NCBI GenBank assembly: GCA_023079485.1
Contig: CM041115.1
Location: 41,116,305 to 41,180,304 of the forward strand
Length of the DNA stretch: 64,000 nt
From: Archilochus colubris
Taxonomy: Eukaryota > Chordata > Aves > Apodiformes > Trochilidae
Reading direction: 5' to 3'
The notes beneath the pieces were generated by a model that searched no databases, was not told where the DNA came from, and worked only from the letters and a program-made list of their open reading frames with translations. The translations under genes were made by a program, and so were the position numbers. This document shows, piece after piece, positions 12,738 through 24,152 of the stretch (its first letter is position 1; each line of letters begins with the position of its first letter).

Positions 12738-13815
12738 TCAGCCCACAGCTTGGACAGGGACACTCTGCACTGGGTTAGGAACTGGCTGGAGGGCCGGGCC
12801 CAGAGAGTGGTGCTGAACGGTGCTGCATCCGTGGTGTCCCCCAGGAATCAGTGTTGGGCCCAGTTCTGTTTAATATTTTTATTGATGATTTAGATGAGGG
12901 GATTGAGTTCATCATTAGCAAGTTTGCAGATGATACTAAGCTTGGGGGGAGTGTGGATCAGCTAGAAGGCAGGAGGGCTCTACAGAGGGACTTGGACAGA
13001 CTGGTGAGATGGGCTGATTCCAACGGGATGAGGTTCAACACGGCCAAGTGCTGGGTCCTGCACTTTGGCTACAACAACTCCAAGAAGAGCTACAGGCTGG
13101 GCACAGAGTGGTTGGAGAGCAGCCAGACAGAGAGGGACCTTGGAGTTTGGATTGACAGGAAGCTGAACATGAGCCAACAGTGTGCCCAGGTAGCCAAGAA
13201 GGCCAATGGCATGCTGGCCTGTATCAGGAACAGCGTGGCCAGCAGGTCCAAGGAAGTGATTCTGCCCCTGTACTCAGCCCTGGTGAGGCCACACCTTGAG
13301 TACTGTGTCCAGTTCTGGGCCCCTCAGTTTAGGAAGGAGATTGAGGTGCTGGAGCAGGTCCAAAGGAGGGCAACTAAGCTGGTGAAGGGACTTAAGCAAA
13401 TATCCTATGAAGAGAGGCTGAGGGAGCTGGGGCTGTTCAGCCTGGAGAAGAGGAGGCTTCGAGGAGACCTCATCACTCTCTACAACTCCCTGAAAGGAGG
13501 GTGTAGCCGGATCAGGGTTGGTCTCTTTTCCCAGGCAACTCTCAGCAAGACAAGAGGACACCGTCTTAAGTTGTGCCGGGGGAGGTTTAGGTTGGATATT
13601 AGAAAGAATTTCTTTACCGAAAGGGTGGTCAGGCATTGGAAAGGGATGCCCAGGTAAGTAGTGGATTCTCCATCCCTGGAGATATTTAAAAAGAGACTGG
13701 ATGTTGCACTCTGTGCCATGGTCTAGTAACTGCAGCAGTAGTGGATCAAGGGTTGGACTTGATGATCTCTGAGGTCCCTTCCAACCCAGTCGATTCTATG
13801 ATTCTATGAGTCTAT
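12738..13815 (+). mobile_element. Younger CR1 LINE, 5'-truncated, nested in an older CR1
   Basis: 5'-truncated CR1 that starts in the RT domain (H-S-L-D-R-D-T-L-H-W segment) and runs to the complete CR1 3' end. That end has the usual 'gaggtcccttccaaccc' block and ATTCTATG-type octamers (13792-13815). It is clearly better preserved than the flanking CR1 halves, which continue the same ORF2 on each side. The order of insertion is therefore readable. Confidence 0.9.
12851..13726 (+). pseudogene. CR1 ORF2 C-terminal part (reverse transcriptase), broken
   Basis: CR1 ORF2 encodes the endonuclease/reverse transcriptase that copies CR1 RNA into the genome by target-primed reverse transcription. Here the open part starts just before the L-G-P-V-L-F-N segment and carries the catalytic [11 protein letters not shown] motif (RT motif C) near 12925-12955. 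The conserved C-terminal region follows ([60 protein letters not shown]). Breaks: a TAA at 13655-13657 interrupts the frame 23 codons before the natural TAG at 13724-13726. A short deletion just upstream (near 12830) shifts the frame relative to the 'gtgaccag...gtgtcccccag' segment kept in the minus-strand copy near 22890. The 5' half of ORF2 is missing. Not functional. Confidence 0.9.
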
Positions 13816-14062
13816 GAAATGTAAAGGTCTGCATCAGGTGTGGACTGATGCAATGATATCAGGACCAGCCCTTTGCGCTGGGTGATGAACAGCTCTACTG
13901 AAATTACCCTGGAGATACTGGTGGATAGCAAACTTATCAGAAATAAAGACAGTAAGGATAAAGTCCCCAGTATAAAGGGACCTGATTGTTTTCCTTGGCA
14001 TTCATTAGACCACATCTAGAGTATTATGTCCAGTTTTACACCCTCATTCAGATTATTAATGC
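13816..14062 (+). mobile_element. Older CR1 fragment, right half
   Basis: Resumes the CR1 C-terminal region after the nested copy: 'aaatgtaaaggtctgcatc' matches the C-K-V-L-H segment, 'atactggtggatagcaaact' the L-V-D-S-K-L segment, and 'agaccacatctagagtatta' (14008-14027) the R-P-H-L-E-Y segment. About 50-60 bases of the old element between the two halves are not visible and were probably lost at insertion. Confidence 0.65.
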
Positions 14063-15664
14063 CTTGGAAGGTGTTTCATTTACTTCAGTTGCTAAATAGG
14101 CCACTACAAAATTCTCAACATACAAATCTCTTTTGTTTTAATTAAGAAGCTAGCAGGTTTTGTATGTAATCTAGCTATCTATCTCCTACTCCCTAACTTA
14201 CCTGCAGTTTGTCTATGCCTTTTTGATTTATAACTACAACTGCTAATGGGAAATTATGGTCACAAGGAAAAGAAGGATGAAATCTCAAACTGAATACTAA
14301 CAGATTAAAACAGAAACAAAGAAACAGGAAACTGTGCATCTTAGTATCTTAGTGCAACACGTATCTTAGTCCCAGTGCAGCATGTTGTTACGTATTATAG
14401 TATATATTCAATAACATACTAGTATAGTAAATAATATATATTCAATAATATATTATACGTATCCAATAATACATTCAGTTCATTTAAGTGGGATACTTAT
14501 ATCAAATTTTTCATTACCTTATTAACTAATCGTGTGGTGGTGCTAAATAAGAAAGAAAACAGAAGGCAATAGAATGGGTTCAAATTTGTGCCATCAACCT
14601 GTTCAAATACTTTGTATTTGAATTTTTGACATTGCAACTGAAGCTATAGGTTTGTTAGACTGGGAACTGGTATAGAACTGACAGAATATATCAGAAAATG
14701 CTGAAGTAGATATATCTGTTTCTGATAAATTTCAACCACAGCGATGTTCATTACAATAAAAATTGGGAAATTACTAAAAAGGGTGCATATATAAAAAAGT
14801 TGCTAGGAGTGGGGATTTTGGTTTTTTTGTTTGTTTTCTTGGGGCATTATTTTTGTTGTTGTTGTTGGGGTTTTTTGTTTGACTTTTTGTGTATTTTTGT
14901 TTAGTTTTTCTGTTTCATTTTTGGTGGGTTTTTTTTTCTGTTTTAATATGAAACCAAGATCAAGCAAGCAATTCAGCCTTGGATTTGAGCTAATATGAGC
15001 ATGGTAAACTAAAATGTGAAAGTGAGGGAATATAAGGATATGTATAAAAAGGTATACTCAAAAAGCAGGAGAACAGTGCATGAACTTAGTGAAAAAATGG
15101 TTTGAAGAATGGTACGTATAAGAAAATACTGAAAACAATAATTACCTAGGAAATATAAAGAACATGTCTGGAAATATCAGTGCATTTCAATTAAAGATAA
15201 AAAAAAATTACATAATGCTTATATAATCCAGGTGTTGGAAAATGGTGACAAGTCTTGAAATAAGTAACAATGTACAGAGAAGTATTTTCAAATGGAATAA
15301 TGGCTTTATAAAATTGGACAAAATAGCTGTGTTTCAATCTTTAGAAAGCAAATAAAGCAAACACCATAGTCTAAATCAGATTTACCATTAAACATCAATA
15401 CTCAAAGTTTAGGCCCATTTGAAGCCTAGATTTTTTATACAATGGAACAAGCCTGTGGACTGCCTGTTTAGATATTAGATTATCTCTCCAAGATGCACTA
15501 AATGTTGCAGTGACATGCTGATTTCACAGAACTGGTAGTTTATTTAAAACCTGGAGAGGAATATCCACATGCATCAGTAATGGTGGCTGTATGACTGGAA
15601 AGCAGCTTTGCAAGGAAAACCCTGGTAGACCTGGTGTGTGCTATGTTAAGCATTTCTTGTGGTA
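14063..15664. other. Unique AT-rich DNA with low-complexity blocks, no gene seen
   Basis: Holds an AT-rich block with imperfect repeats of TATATTCAATAA near 14395-14475 and a T/G-rich tract (14812-14944). No coding character or transposon recognised. Confidence 0.5.
14812..14944. repeat. T/G-rich low-complexity tract
   Basis: About 130 bases nearly devoid of A and C on the plus strand, with TTG and TTTTTG motifs (including TTGTTGTTGTTG near 14852). No unit long enough to name. Confidence 0.85.
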
Positions 15665-16175
15665 AAGAGGAGTAATGGAATCCTGGCCTGCATTAGGAAT
15701 TGTTACCAGTGGCCAAGGGTGGTTATCCTCTGCCTCCTCTCAGCACTTAGATAGTGAAGGTACTGGAGGGTCTTTCGTGTGAACAAAGGCTGAGAGAGCT
15801 CGGATGTTTTGCCTGGAGAAGTGAAGGCTCAGGGAAATATCATCAATTTTTACAAATATCTGAAGGGTAAGTGCAGAGAAAATAGCACCAGCTTCTTCCA
15901 GTGGTGCCCAGTGACAAGATTATAGGAAATGAGCATAAGATGAAAAGTTTCTGAAGTTTGAATGTCAGGAAACCCTTTTTCTCTGTGAGAGTGATGGAAC
16001 ACTGACATAGGTTGCCCAAATAAGTCTGGAGTCTCCCACCTTGGATTCAAAACCCATCTGGACATTGTCCTGAGCAAACTTCTGTAGGTGACCTTCTGTA
16101 AGCAGGGGACAAACTGGACAAGAGGAACTCAAGAGGTTAATTCCAACCTCTTTACCTTGATTTTATACAAATAAA
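15665..16175 (+). mobile_element. Decayed CR1 LINE 3' part
   Basis: Reads through the CR1 C-terminal region: 'atcctggcctgcattagga' matches the L-A-C-I-R-N segment, 'aaaggctgagagagctc' matches E-R-L-R-E-L, and 'gtttgaatgtcaggaaa' matches the R-L-D-I-R-K segment. It ends with the degraded tail 'caagaggttaattccaacct' near 16130. The short minus-strand open frame at 15850-16077 is a shadow. Its segment 15675-15724 has a near-identical inverted copy at 17042-17091. Confidence 0.75.
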
Positions 16176-16937
16176 ATTAGTTCAGTCTTGGGCAAGCCTG
16201 TGAATAAATAATTAATATTTATAAATAGCAGCAACATTTTCCGTATTTGTGCAGAAAGTTGTAGAAGTAGATGCTATGCTTTTACAAATACCGAACAACT
16301 TAAATAATAGTGGTTTATTATCCCTACTAAAATTTTATCTGAGACTTGAGATTTCTTTCTTAAAAATGCTTATAACTGAGTATCTGAAAGTTGTGTAGTT
16401 TTCAGAGGTGAAATACTTAGAAATTAATTCCCTCCTGCAATTCTAATCTGAGCAGCCTAGTTGTTAATATTTGCAACATAATACAGTAATTTAGTGCTGA
16501 TATATATATATATATGAACCCTTCATATAAAGACCACAGGTCTTTAAATGTGGCTATGTATTATGTGTAAGTTTAGTATAATATTAACAATTCAATTAAA
16601 ACTTATAATGACTTTATCACTGTTCTTAGATCAAAGAACAAATAACTAGAGAATTCAATTAAAAGGTATTGCTGTAAAATGCTGGTAGTATATGTTGTTT
16701 AATCTAGAATGATTTATATTGGTTGATATTTTCAACTAAATTCTTCAATTTTTTTGTCTTTCCTGCAGTGTTTCTGAGTGATTAATAACTACTGATAGTA
16801 CTTGGGCTTGCCTAACCCCAGTGTGAGTAATCGAACTGCAGAAGCGTATGTTACCACACAGTTTCTTGTGCTATAATATTGTTCTGCAATTCATTTTGAT
16901 TCCCTATGAAGTAACAGTGTGGCAGCCTCAGGCTAGC
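16176..16937. other. Unique AT-rich DNA, no gene seen
   Basis: Includes a short (TA)n at 16501-16515. Nothing else recognised. Confidence 0.55.
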
Positions 16938-17041
16938 CAGTGAAAGACTGCCAGCTGTTGAACATTTTGGGTTGGAACAGAACTTTAAAGATTATCTAGT
17001 CCAGGGCCCTTCCACGGATAGGGACATATTTCACTAGACCA

Positions 17042-17091
17042 AACCACCCTTGGCCACTGGTAACAATTCCTAATGCAGCCTAGGATTCCAT
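17042..17091 (-). repeat. 50-bp block, inverted copy of 15675-15724
   Basis: The reverse complement matches 15675-15724 at 48 of 50 positions by hand alignment. In this CR1 tail the block sits between 'cactagacca' and 'gctcaaat'. In the other CR1 tail of this window (51931-51960) the equivalent flanks are contiguous ('cactagaacaggttgcac'). The block is therefore an insertion here. Confidence 0.8.
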
Positions 17092-17392
17092 TTGTCGCTC
17101 AAATCTCCATGCAACCTGACCTTGAACATTTCTTATGATGGGACATCCACAGCTTCTCTGGGCAACCTGTGCCAGTGGCTCACCACTCTCATTGTAAAAA
17201 AATATTTTCCTTACATCCAATCTAAATCTACACTTTTTTAACCACCTGTCCTGTAAATAAAATGAAAAAGTAAAATGTCTCCATCTTTCTTACAATTCCT
17301 CTTTAAGTACTGAAAAGACACAATTCTGTCTCCCTGGAGCCTTCTCTTCTGCAGGGCATTCAATCTTTGCAGCCTTTCTTCATATAAGTGTT

Positions 17393-17947
17393 TCAGCCAT
17401 TGTCATGGCCATCCTCTGGACCAGCTCTAACAGGCTGTCCTGTTTTAACATCTGCCAGACTTTCAGGACTGTGGGATGCAAAATGTTCAGTCCCATGGAC
17501 TTGTGTGAGCTCAGTTTCCTCAGGTGATCCTGAACCTGACTGTCTCTTACCTTGCCTTGAGATGCAAGGTCTTGGCCACACAGGAAGAGTAATTCCTAGT
17601 AAAAACTGAGGCAAATAAATTGTAGTGTATGTCACCAATATCCATGCTGATCTCTCCCATCGTGTGTACCGCAAGTGGTACATTTTCTTAATCTTCCTGT
17701 TCTGAACAATTTGACTGAAGAAGCCATTCTTACTTTGGTCTACATTCCTTGCTAAGTTCAGTTTTAACAGTGCCTTAGTTTTCCTAATCCCATCTCTACA
17801 TATCTGTGCAGCGTCTCTGAATTCTTTCAAGGATAAATATACCTGGTTCCAGTGCCTATGCGTTTCTTTCTTACACTTCAGTTTGGTGAGGAGGTCCTTA
17901 CTCCCCCATGCTGGTCTCCTGCCTTCCTTGCCTAATTTCTTAGACAA
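17393..17947 (-). pseudogene. CR1 ORF2 linker fragment
   Basis: A 184-codon open frame. Its first ~115 codons are the CR1 ORF2 segment between endonuclease and reverse transcriptase: basic, with RRPAW, K-L-K...W and L-N-L-A-R motifs. The rest runs out of the homologous frame into unrelated sequence. It is a surviving piece of the old CR1 at 16938-18765, not a host gene. Confidence 0.8.
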
Positions 17948-18784
17948 AGGAATTTAGAGCTCCTGTGATTTAAGGAAAACATGCCTGAAGAGCTGAGAGC
18001 TCTGTTCTGTTCCTTTATTCCAGTGAGCAGTTTTCTAGTTTCCTTAAACAATTGAAAGTTATGAAATTCAGTGTCGTGACTTGCTTTTTTTTCACCTAGC
18101 CCATATCCTTTAAGACTCTCTTCTACTAGGGCACAGTCACTGTAGCCCAGGCTGCCACCAATCTTACATCCTTAATAAGGTCTTCTGTGTTGGTAGGCAA
18201 CAGGTCCAGTAACACTTCACTTCTGGTCAGGCTGTCTATCACCTAGATGAACTAGTTATCCACAATGCACTTCTGGACTACTAAGAGTTTGTTGTGCAGC
18301 TCTTTCAGCAGATCTCAGGGTGATTTAAATCTTCTAGCTAGAACACAAGCTCCTTCCTGAAATAAGAACACTTCATCAACATCTCCCCCTTTATCAAACA
18401 GCCTGTAGTAAATAGCAACCATGAGATTTCCTTTGTCAGCTCGGTCTCTAAGTTTTACTCCTAAATTCTTGACCTGCTAATTGCTGTTTTTGAAAGGCAG
18501 CTCTTTACAGACAATCCATTCTTATACATAAACGGCTGCTCCTCTACACCTCCATCCTTGCCTGTCCCTTCTGAACATTTATATCCATCAATTTCAGTGC
18601 TCCAATCATGTGATTTGTCACACTGAGTTTCAGAGGTAGCAATTAGGTCATAGGCTTGTAGCTCTGTAGCTGCACACTGGCTCTCAGCTCCTCCTGATTG
18701 TTACCCATGCTACATAACTCGGTAGAGAGACATTTCATTTGGTCTATTAAATGTGTAGCTTCTGTAGAGAAACACACCATAATT

Positions 18785-19765
18785 CTTTTCTGGTGGGGTG
18801 ACCTTCACTGGCCACCAGGTGCCCAGCAACTCATTCTCTCAGCAGGATAGGTGGAGAAAAAAAGATATAAAAACTCATAGGTCAAGATAAAGAGAAGGGT
18901 ATCACCACCCAAATCCTGTCACAGGCAAAACAGGCTTCACTAGGGGAACATCAGTTTAATGTATTACCAAATAACAGCAGACTATGATAGTGAGAAATAA
19001 AAAACAAAGCTAAAACCACCTTTCCCTTACTCCTTGTTTCTTCCTGGACTCAACTTCACCTATGACTCTTCTACATTCTGCCCTCTATAAGCAGTACAAA
19101 GAGATGGGGAAGGAGGGTAGTAGTCTGTTCTTAACACTTTCACACTTTTACACTTCTTCCTTCTGCACATTTCCCCTGCTCTAGTATTAGGTCCCTCCCA
19201 CAGAATACAGTCCATCACAAACTTCAGCAGTGTCAGTCTTCTGTGGGCTGCAGTTCTTCAAAAACATGACACAGTCCTTTAGGAATGTATTGCTCCAGTG
19301 TAGACCCTGCATGGTACAGGATTCCCGCCAGAAAAGCTGCTTCTGCATGGGCTCCTCTTCATAGGGTGCAGTCCCTCCCTGAAAACCTCCTCCAGCTTGG
19401 GCTCTCCACAAGCTGCAACTTCCTGCAGGGCATATTGACCTTCTCTGTCATGAAGACTTGCATGGGCTGCAGGGGTATTGCTGCTACGCCATGTGTAGCA
19501 CCACCTGCCCTTTATCCTTCACTGACCTCGGTGCCTATGTAGTTATTACTCTGGCATTTTGTTGCTCTTCTCTCACAGCTGCTGCTGCACAGAGGCACTG
19601 CCACCAGCCTTGTTGGTTGGCTGAGCTTTGGCCAGCAGCAAGTCTGTCTTGGAAGCAGCTGGAACAGCCTCTGTTTGACATGGGGCTAATTCCTGTCTAG
19701 TCTTCTACTAGATATCACCCCGGCAGCCCCTCTCCTGTTCCAGTACCAAATATTTCAATGGAAAC
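18785..19765 (-). mobile_element. Probable ERV LTR of a second family, minus strand
   Basis: Read on the minus strand, this ~1-kb block has the make-up of a long avian LTR: a GC-richer U3 (19740-19150) with 'ggcagtgcctctgtgcagca', a stretch rich in GAAG and GGGAAGG, and an AATACATTAAACT polyadenylation-like region near 18955-18967. A 3' part ending near 18790 in 'ggtcaccccacca' follows. The left flank is directly against the end of the CR1 at 18765. Exact TG/CA ends and a target-site duplication could not be fixed. Open frames here (19187-19411, 19285-19542, 19458-19700) are chance frames of GC-richer DNA. No gag/pol region seen. Confidence 0.55.
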
Positions 19766-21018
19766 TGTTGTCAGTGTAAACAGAGGCATTCCACAGGTGT
19801 TTCCCTTGATGCCTAATGCAGCAGCAGCCCCTGGCTCTTCTGTAACTCAGAATTTCATCCCCATTTCCCCACCAAGCCTGCTTTATAGCTCATATAGGTA
19901 CCATTAGGTGCTTTTGTCTCTGTATGAGCTCATGGGCTATCTGTCCTTGAAGCAGGACTCGGGCTGTGGGCTGCATCTTCAAGAACACCCCCAGACTCCT
20001 TGTGCAAAGGTTTTATTTGCATCAGAAAATTACCTTAGAAGCCGATCATCAACAAGGAAACTGTCTTCTCAACATCTACAGGGATTATATAACCATGTAA
20101 GAATTTGCTCTCTTTTATGGCTGTTGAACCATGAACAGATCTGTGACAGCACTGGAGCCTTGGAAGATTCCCAATGTATGGGTGAAAGATGAGTGCCAGG
20201 GTAGAGGTTTGCGACCTGTATTCCCCTTTCCAACTCTTTCCTAGCTCTTTTCAGACCACTTGTTGGAAACAACTTTTTTCAGTTGTTCTGTGTGTTTGCC
20301 AGAGGTCTGAGATCACCAACTTTTAGAAACTTTTCTGTGCTTTATATTGAGTTTTGTGATCAAAGCCTATATGGCAGACTTATCCCTGTGGTTCATCTGC
20401 TTTGTGTCAGCAGCCTTATGTTGGTTCCTTCCTTCTATTTGTGGCTAAATTTTAAAAGGAATTTTCAAACCTTTATAGAAGAGATTCAAAGTCATTTTTC
20501 AGTTGCCAATTTAGCTACAGCTCACTTGGCTTTTTGAACTGCTTTAACAACTGACTGCTATTCTTTTTGAATGAACTAGAAAAGTATAAGCAGCAGGTAA
20601 AATATATAAAAAGCTGCATTCACGTGGGTCTTCTCACTGTTAAAATGATGATAATTTTCCAAAGTCTCTTGAGATGTACACAGTATGTATCATTCCTACC
20701 ACCTCTTTGATATTTGCTATAAAGTCCTCTTAATTACAGTTTTCTTCAAAATAATCATTTTACTATTATATAGATAAAATAAATGTTCAAAATGCAGTTT
20801 CCCTCACTGTGTGATACTTTCATTATCCGACTTAGTAGCATTGCAATGGAAAAACCTAAAACAGAGACTGAAAGGCTCTGAGGTCCTTCACCTGGCCTTA
20901 TATTCTTTGTCTATCCTGAGTAAGCTCACAGCTGGGTGAGTTCCCTGGCTCCTCTTTTGTCTCTATGAGTCAACCTGATTTTACAGCTGCAGAAGACACA
21001 TTTTACCTGTAATTCTAC

Positions 21019-21058
<40 letters not shown>

Positions 21059-22065
21059 GCACCTCAGCAGTATTTACTCAGATATCAAGTGTTTGTGTCT
21101 CCATGGGAATATAATGTCTGTTCATATGTATGGGCATAAATATGTTCATATGTTTGAATATGTAAATAAATATGCATAGTATATGGAATTTTATATATGT
21201 TTACTTATATATTTACTTATAAGTGTATATACTATAATACTTCTGTTCAGAAGTCTCTGTTTATTTTTACAGATTTTATTTTAAAATCCATTAAATATAG
21301 GACGTGAAACTTAAAATAGAAGCCAAGAAATTGTTCTTTTTGGCATATTCAGATAAAAAATGAAAATGGAAGCTGAAAGTACCATGAGGTATGAGAAACC
21401 TCAACACATGCAGATGTGACCAAAATGCCAGTAGTTTCTGAAAAATATTTTCTCTATCACAAGCCCAAAAACCAAATTTGCCTCAAAACTGATTCACATT
21501 TCTTTGTGTCTCAAGTATGAAGTAAGTGATTACAGTATCATAGTCCGTGCAATTGTTCTGGGAGATTTAAAAATTCTCTTAAAACTATAGCATTGTCTCA
21601 AGGCTTGTTCTTCTTCCTCTCTACATAAATTTTTGTTTTAGAGACCATTGTCATGAAGACCAGAGAAGACGTGATTTCTTTCAGTCCTTGTCTCTTTCTC
21701 TCTTAGCTGGGGAATATTACAATAAGTGGATTCACAGTTGTTTCAGATGACCAGGCTAAACAGCTGAGGAGACCATTAGTCTGGCGAGGCACAGCATAAG
21801 GAATTCTGTACTGAAAGATAATAATAATAGCAGTGGAAAGCATTGGATTCATATACTACATATACTATTTATCCTTACTTTACCATATTTTTTTTCTACT
21901 ATGAGTTACTCTCCTAGTTTGAGAGGACCAGTATAAAAATTGCCTACAACTATAATGATTTGAGATTGCCTAAGAAACAACCAGCAGCTGCTTACCTGTT
22001 GTAATTGCAATGAGGAAGTAGTTGTATCAATGGGGGGGAAGAAATGATGCAAATGGATCAATTAC
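19766..22065. other. Unique DNA, no gene seen
   Basis: Contains a run of 31 A at 21020-21050 and AT-rich sequence with ATGTTCATATG-type repeats near 21115-21160. The open frames at 19908-20537 have no supported exon borders. No transposon recognised. Confidence 0.5.
21020..21050. repeat. Poly-A run (31 bases)
   Basis: Uninterrupted A run followed by TTAATAAAGC. No retrocopied gene body was recognised upstream. Confidence 0.95.
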
Positions 22066-24152
22066 AGAATCACAGAATGTTTTAGGTTGGAAAAGAACTC
22101 CAAGATCATCCAGTACAACCTTTGAACAACACCATAAGCTAACTACTAAACCATGACCAGGTCCAAACACCTTTTAAATACCTCCAGGGATGGTGACTCC
22201 TGGGCAGGCCATTCCAATGCCTGACACCCCTCTCAGTGAAAAAATATTTCCTAACATCCAGCCTAAACCTCCCCTGATGCAGCTTCCATCCATTTCTTCT
22301 GGTCCTATCACAGATTACTAAGGAGCAGAGTCTGTTTCCCTCCTTGCTCCAACCTCCATTGAGGCAGCTGAAGAGAGCAATAAGGTCTCCTCTCAGCCTC
22401 CTCTTCTCCAGACTGAACAACCACAGCTCCCTCAGCCACTCCTCACAGGTCTTGTGCTCCAGGACCCTCATGAGATTTGTTGCCCTTCTCTGGACACTCT
22501 CCAGCACTTCTGTGTCCCTCTTATAGTGAGGTGCCCAGACCTGAACACAGAACTCAAGATGCAGCCTCACCAGAGCTGAGTACAGAAGGATGATCACCTC
22601 TCTATTCCTGCTGGCCACTGAGTTCCTAATACAAGCCAGGATGTCATTGGCCTTCTTGGCCACCTGTGCACACTGCTGACTCATATTAAGTCGACTGCCA
22701 ACCAATACCCCCAGGTCCCTTTCCAACTTCCAGCTGTAACAAACTTACACTGCAAGGCTTCCCTACCCTCTAGCAGATGGACACAGCCACCTAGTTTAGT
22801 GGCATCTGCAAATTTACTCAGTCCCCTCATCCAAATCATTAATGAAGATATTAAAGAGAAGAGGCCTCAGCACTGAACCCTGGGGGACACCACTCTTGAC
22901 TGGTCACCAGCCAGATTTAGTTCCATTCACTGCCACTCTTTCAGCCCAGCCATCCAGACAATTTGTTATCCAATGCAGAGTGTATTTATCCAAGCCAAGT
23001 GCCATAAGTGTCTGAAGAAAAATGCTGTGAGAGATGGTGTCAAAAGCTTTACTAGAGTCCAGATAGACAATGTCCACAGCTCTTTCCTCATCCACTAGGA
23101 GAGTCATCTTGTTGTAGAAGGAGATCAGGTTAGTCAGACAGGACCTGACTTTTCTAAGCCTGTGCTGACGGGGCCTGATCACCTGGTTGTCTTGTATGTA
23201 CCATATGATGGTTCTCAAGTTGACCTGCTCCATAACATGTCCTGGCACCAAGGTCAAACTGACAGAACTATAGTTCCCCAGATCATCCTTCTGGCCCTTC
23301 TTGTAGCGGGCATTACATTTGCCAGTTTCCAACCTACTGGAACATCCTCAGTTTTCCAGAACTGTTGATAAATAATGGAGAGTGGCTTGGTGAGCACTTG
23401 TGCCAGCTCCTTTAGTACTCTTGGATGGATCCCATCTGGTCCCATAGAATTGTGCACAGTCATGCAGCACAACAGAGCACTGATCATTTCCTCCCGGACT
23501 ATGGGGGCTTCATTCTGCTCTCCATCTTGGTCATCCAGTTCAGGGATCTGTACTCTTAGGGAGCAGTTGGCAGTGATGAAGACTGAGGCAAAATGAGCAC
23601 TCAGCAGTTCAGCCTTTTTCATGTCATTGGTCACAAGTCATAAGTCCCATGTCAAGTAGAGGGGGGAGATTCTCCCTAGTTCTCCTTTTGCTACTTACAT
23701 ATTTATAGAAACTCTTTCTATTATCTTTAATGACACTGGACAGATTATTTTCAAGCTGAGCTTTGTCCACTCTAATTTTCTTCCTACATAACTTTGCAGT
23801 AACTTTGTAATGTTCCTGATTTGCCTGCATGTTCTCCCATAGCCTATAGAATTTCCTTTTTTTTTCCTGAGTTTTGCCCAAAGATCCTTGTTTAGCCAGG
23901 CTGGTCTTTTATCATGCCAGCTTTTTTTTTTCCTGTGCCTCAAGGATTTCCCTCTTGAGGATTGTCCAGCCTTCCTGGACTCCTTTGTACTTGAGGAACA
24001 TATGCCATTGGATACCACTGAGTAATCTCCTAAACTTTTCAAAGTCTTCCCTCTGGAAGTCCGGGAAGGAAGTTCTATTGACCTCCCGCCTTATTTCTTG
24101 AAGAACTGAAAACTCAACTTTCTCATGATCAATCATGGTGTTCCTTTCCATG
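22066..24152 (-). mobile_element. CR1 LINE, minus strand, longest copy in the window
   Basis: The 3' end lies at about 22066, where the plus strand reads 'acagaatgttttaggttgga', the usual CR1 tail in reverse. Going up the minus strand come the ORF2 C-terminal region, a shortened RT palm, the RT N-terminal part and the linker. The element stops at about 24152, just downstream of the endonuclease end (D-H-E-K-V-E-F segment), where LTR sequence begins. It is better preserved than most copies here but carries several frameshifts and a deletion. Confidence 0.9.
22146..24151 (-). pseudogene. CR1 ORF2 (linker, reverse transcriptase, C-terminal), broken
   Basis: ORF2 of the minus-strand CR1, spread over frames that overlap or abut (24151-23912, 24042-23695, 23881-23624, 23634-23254, 23332-22904, 22726-22146). 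Visible in order: basic linker (K-K-S-W-H-D-K-R-P-A-W-L-N-K-D-L-W); MGPDGIHPRVLKELAQVL and LSIIYQQFW at the RT start; motif A VYLDSSKAFDTISH near 23030-23075; LDGWAERVAVNG; then the motif C region near 22800-22815, which reads F-A-D-A-T-K. The second catalytic Asp is replaced by Ala. Right after it, part of the region between LEGREALQ and the E-R-D-L-G segment is deleted. The C-terminal part keeps [15 protein letters not shown] and [13 protein letters not shown] one-base shift near 22195 moves the end out of frame; the natural stop is at 22146-22148. Not functional. Confidence 0.88.

Larger units (their letters stand above)
16938..18765 (-). mobile_element. Old CR1 LINE, minus strand, endonuclease to 3' end with internal deletion
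   Basis: Read on the minus strand. 18720-18030 is the CR1 endonuclease domain: 'cctatgacctaattgctacc' matches the Y-D-L-I-A-I-T segment, and the N-T-A...Q-S-R-R-F-L region lies near 18290. 17950-17600 is the linker: RRPAW, KLKCKKETHRHWNQ and KALLKLNLARNVDQSKNGF occur in order in one open frame. Most of the RT palm is absent. 17400-16938 is the C-terminal/3' part, with 'ctgggcaacctgtgccagtg' on the plus strand at 17158. An extra 50-bp block at 17042-17091 interrupts the 3' part. Stops and frameshifts throughout. Confidence 0.8.

Noticed and set aside
13274..13719. Minus-strand open frames of 79-120 codons
   Set aside because: Antisense shadows of the CR1 reverse-transcriptase region, which is GC-richer and so has few stops on the other strand.
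19187..19700. Cys/Ser/Pro-rich open frames on both strands
   Set aside because: They lie in the LTR at 18.8-19.8 kb; no conserved domain and no borders.
21020..21050. Poly-A run as the tail of a processed pseudogene
   Set aside because: No retrocopied gene or SINE body was recognisable upstream, and no flanking duplication was seen.
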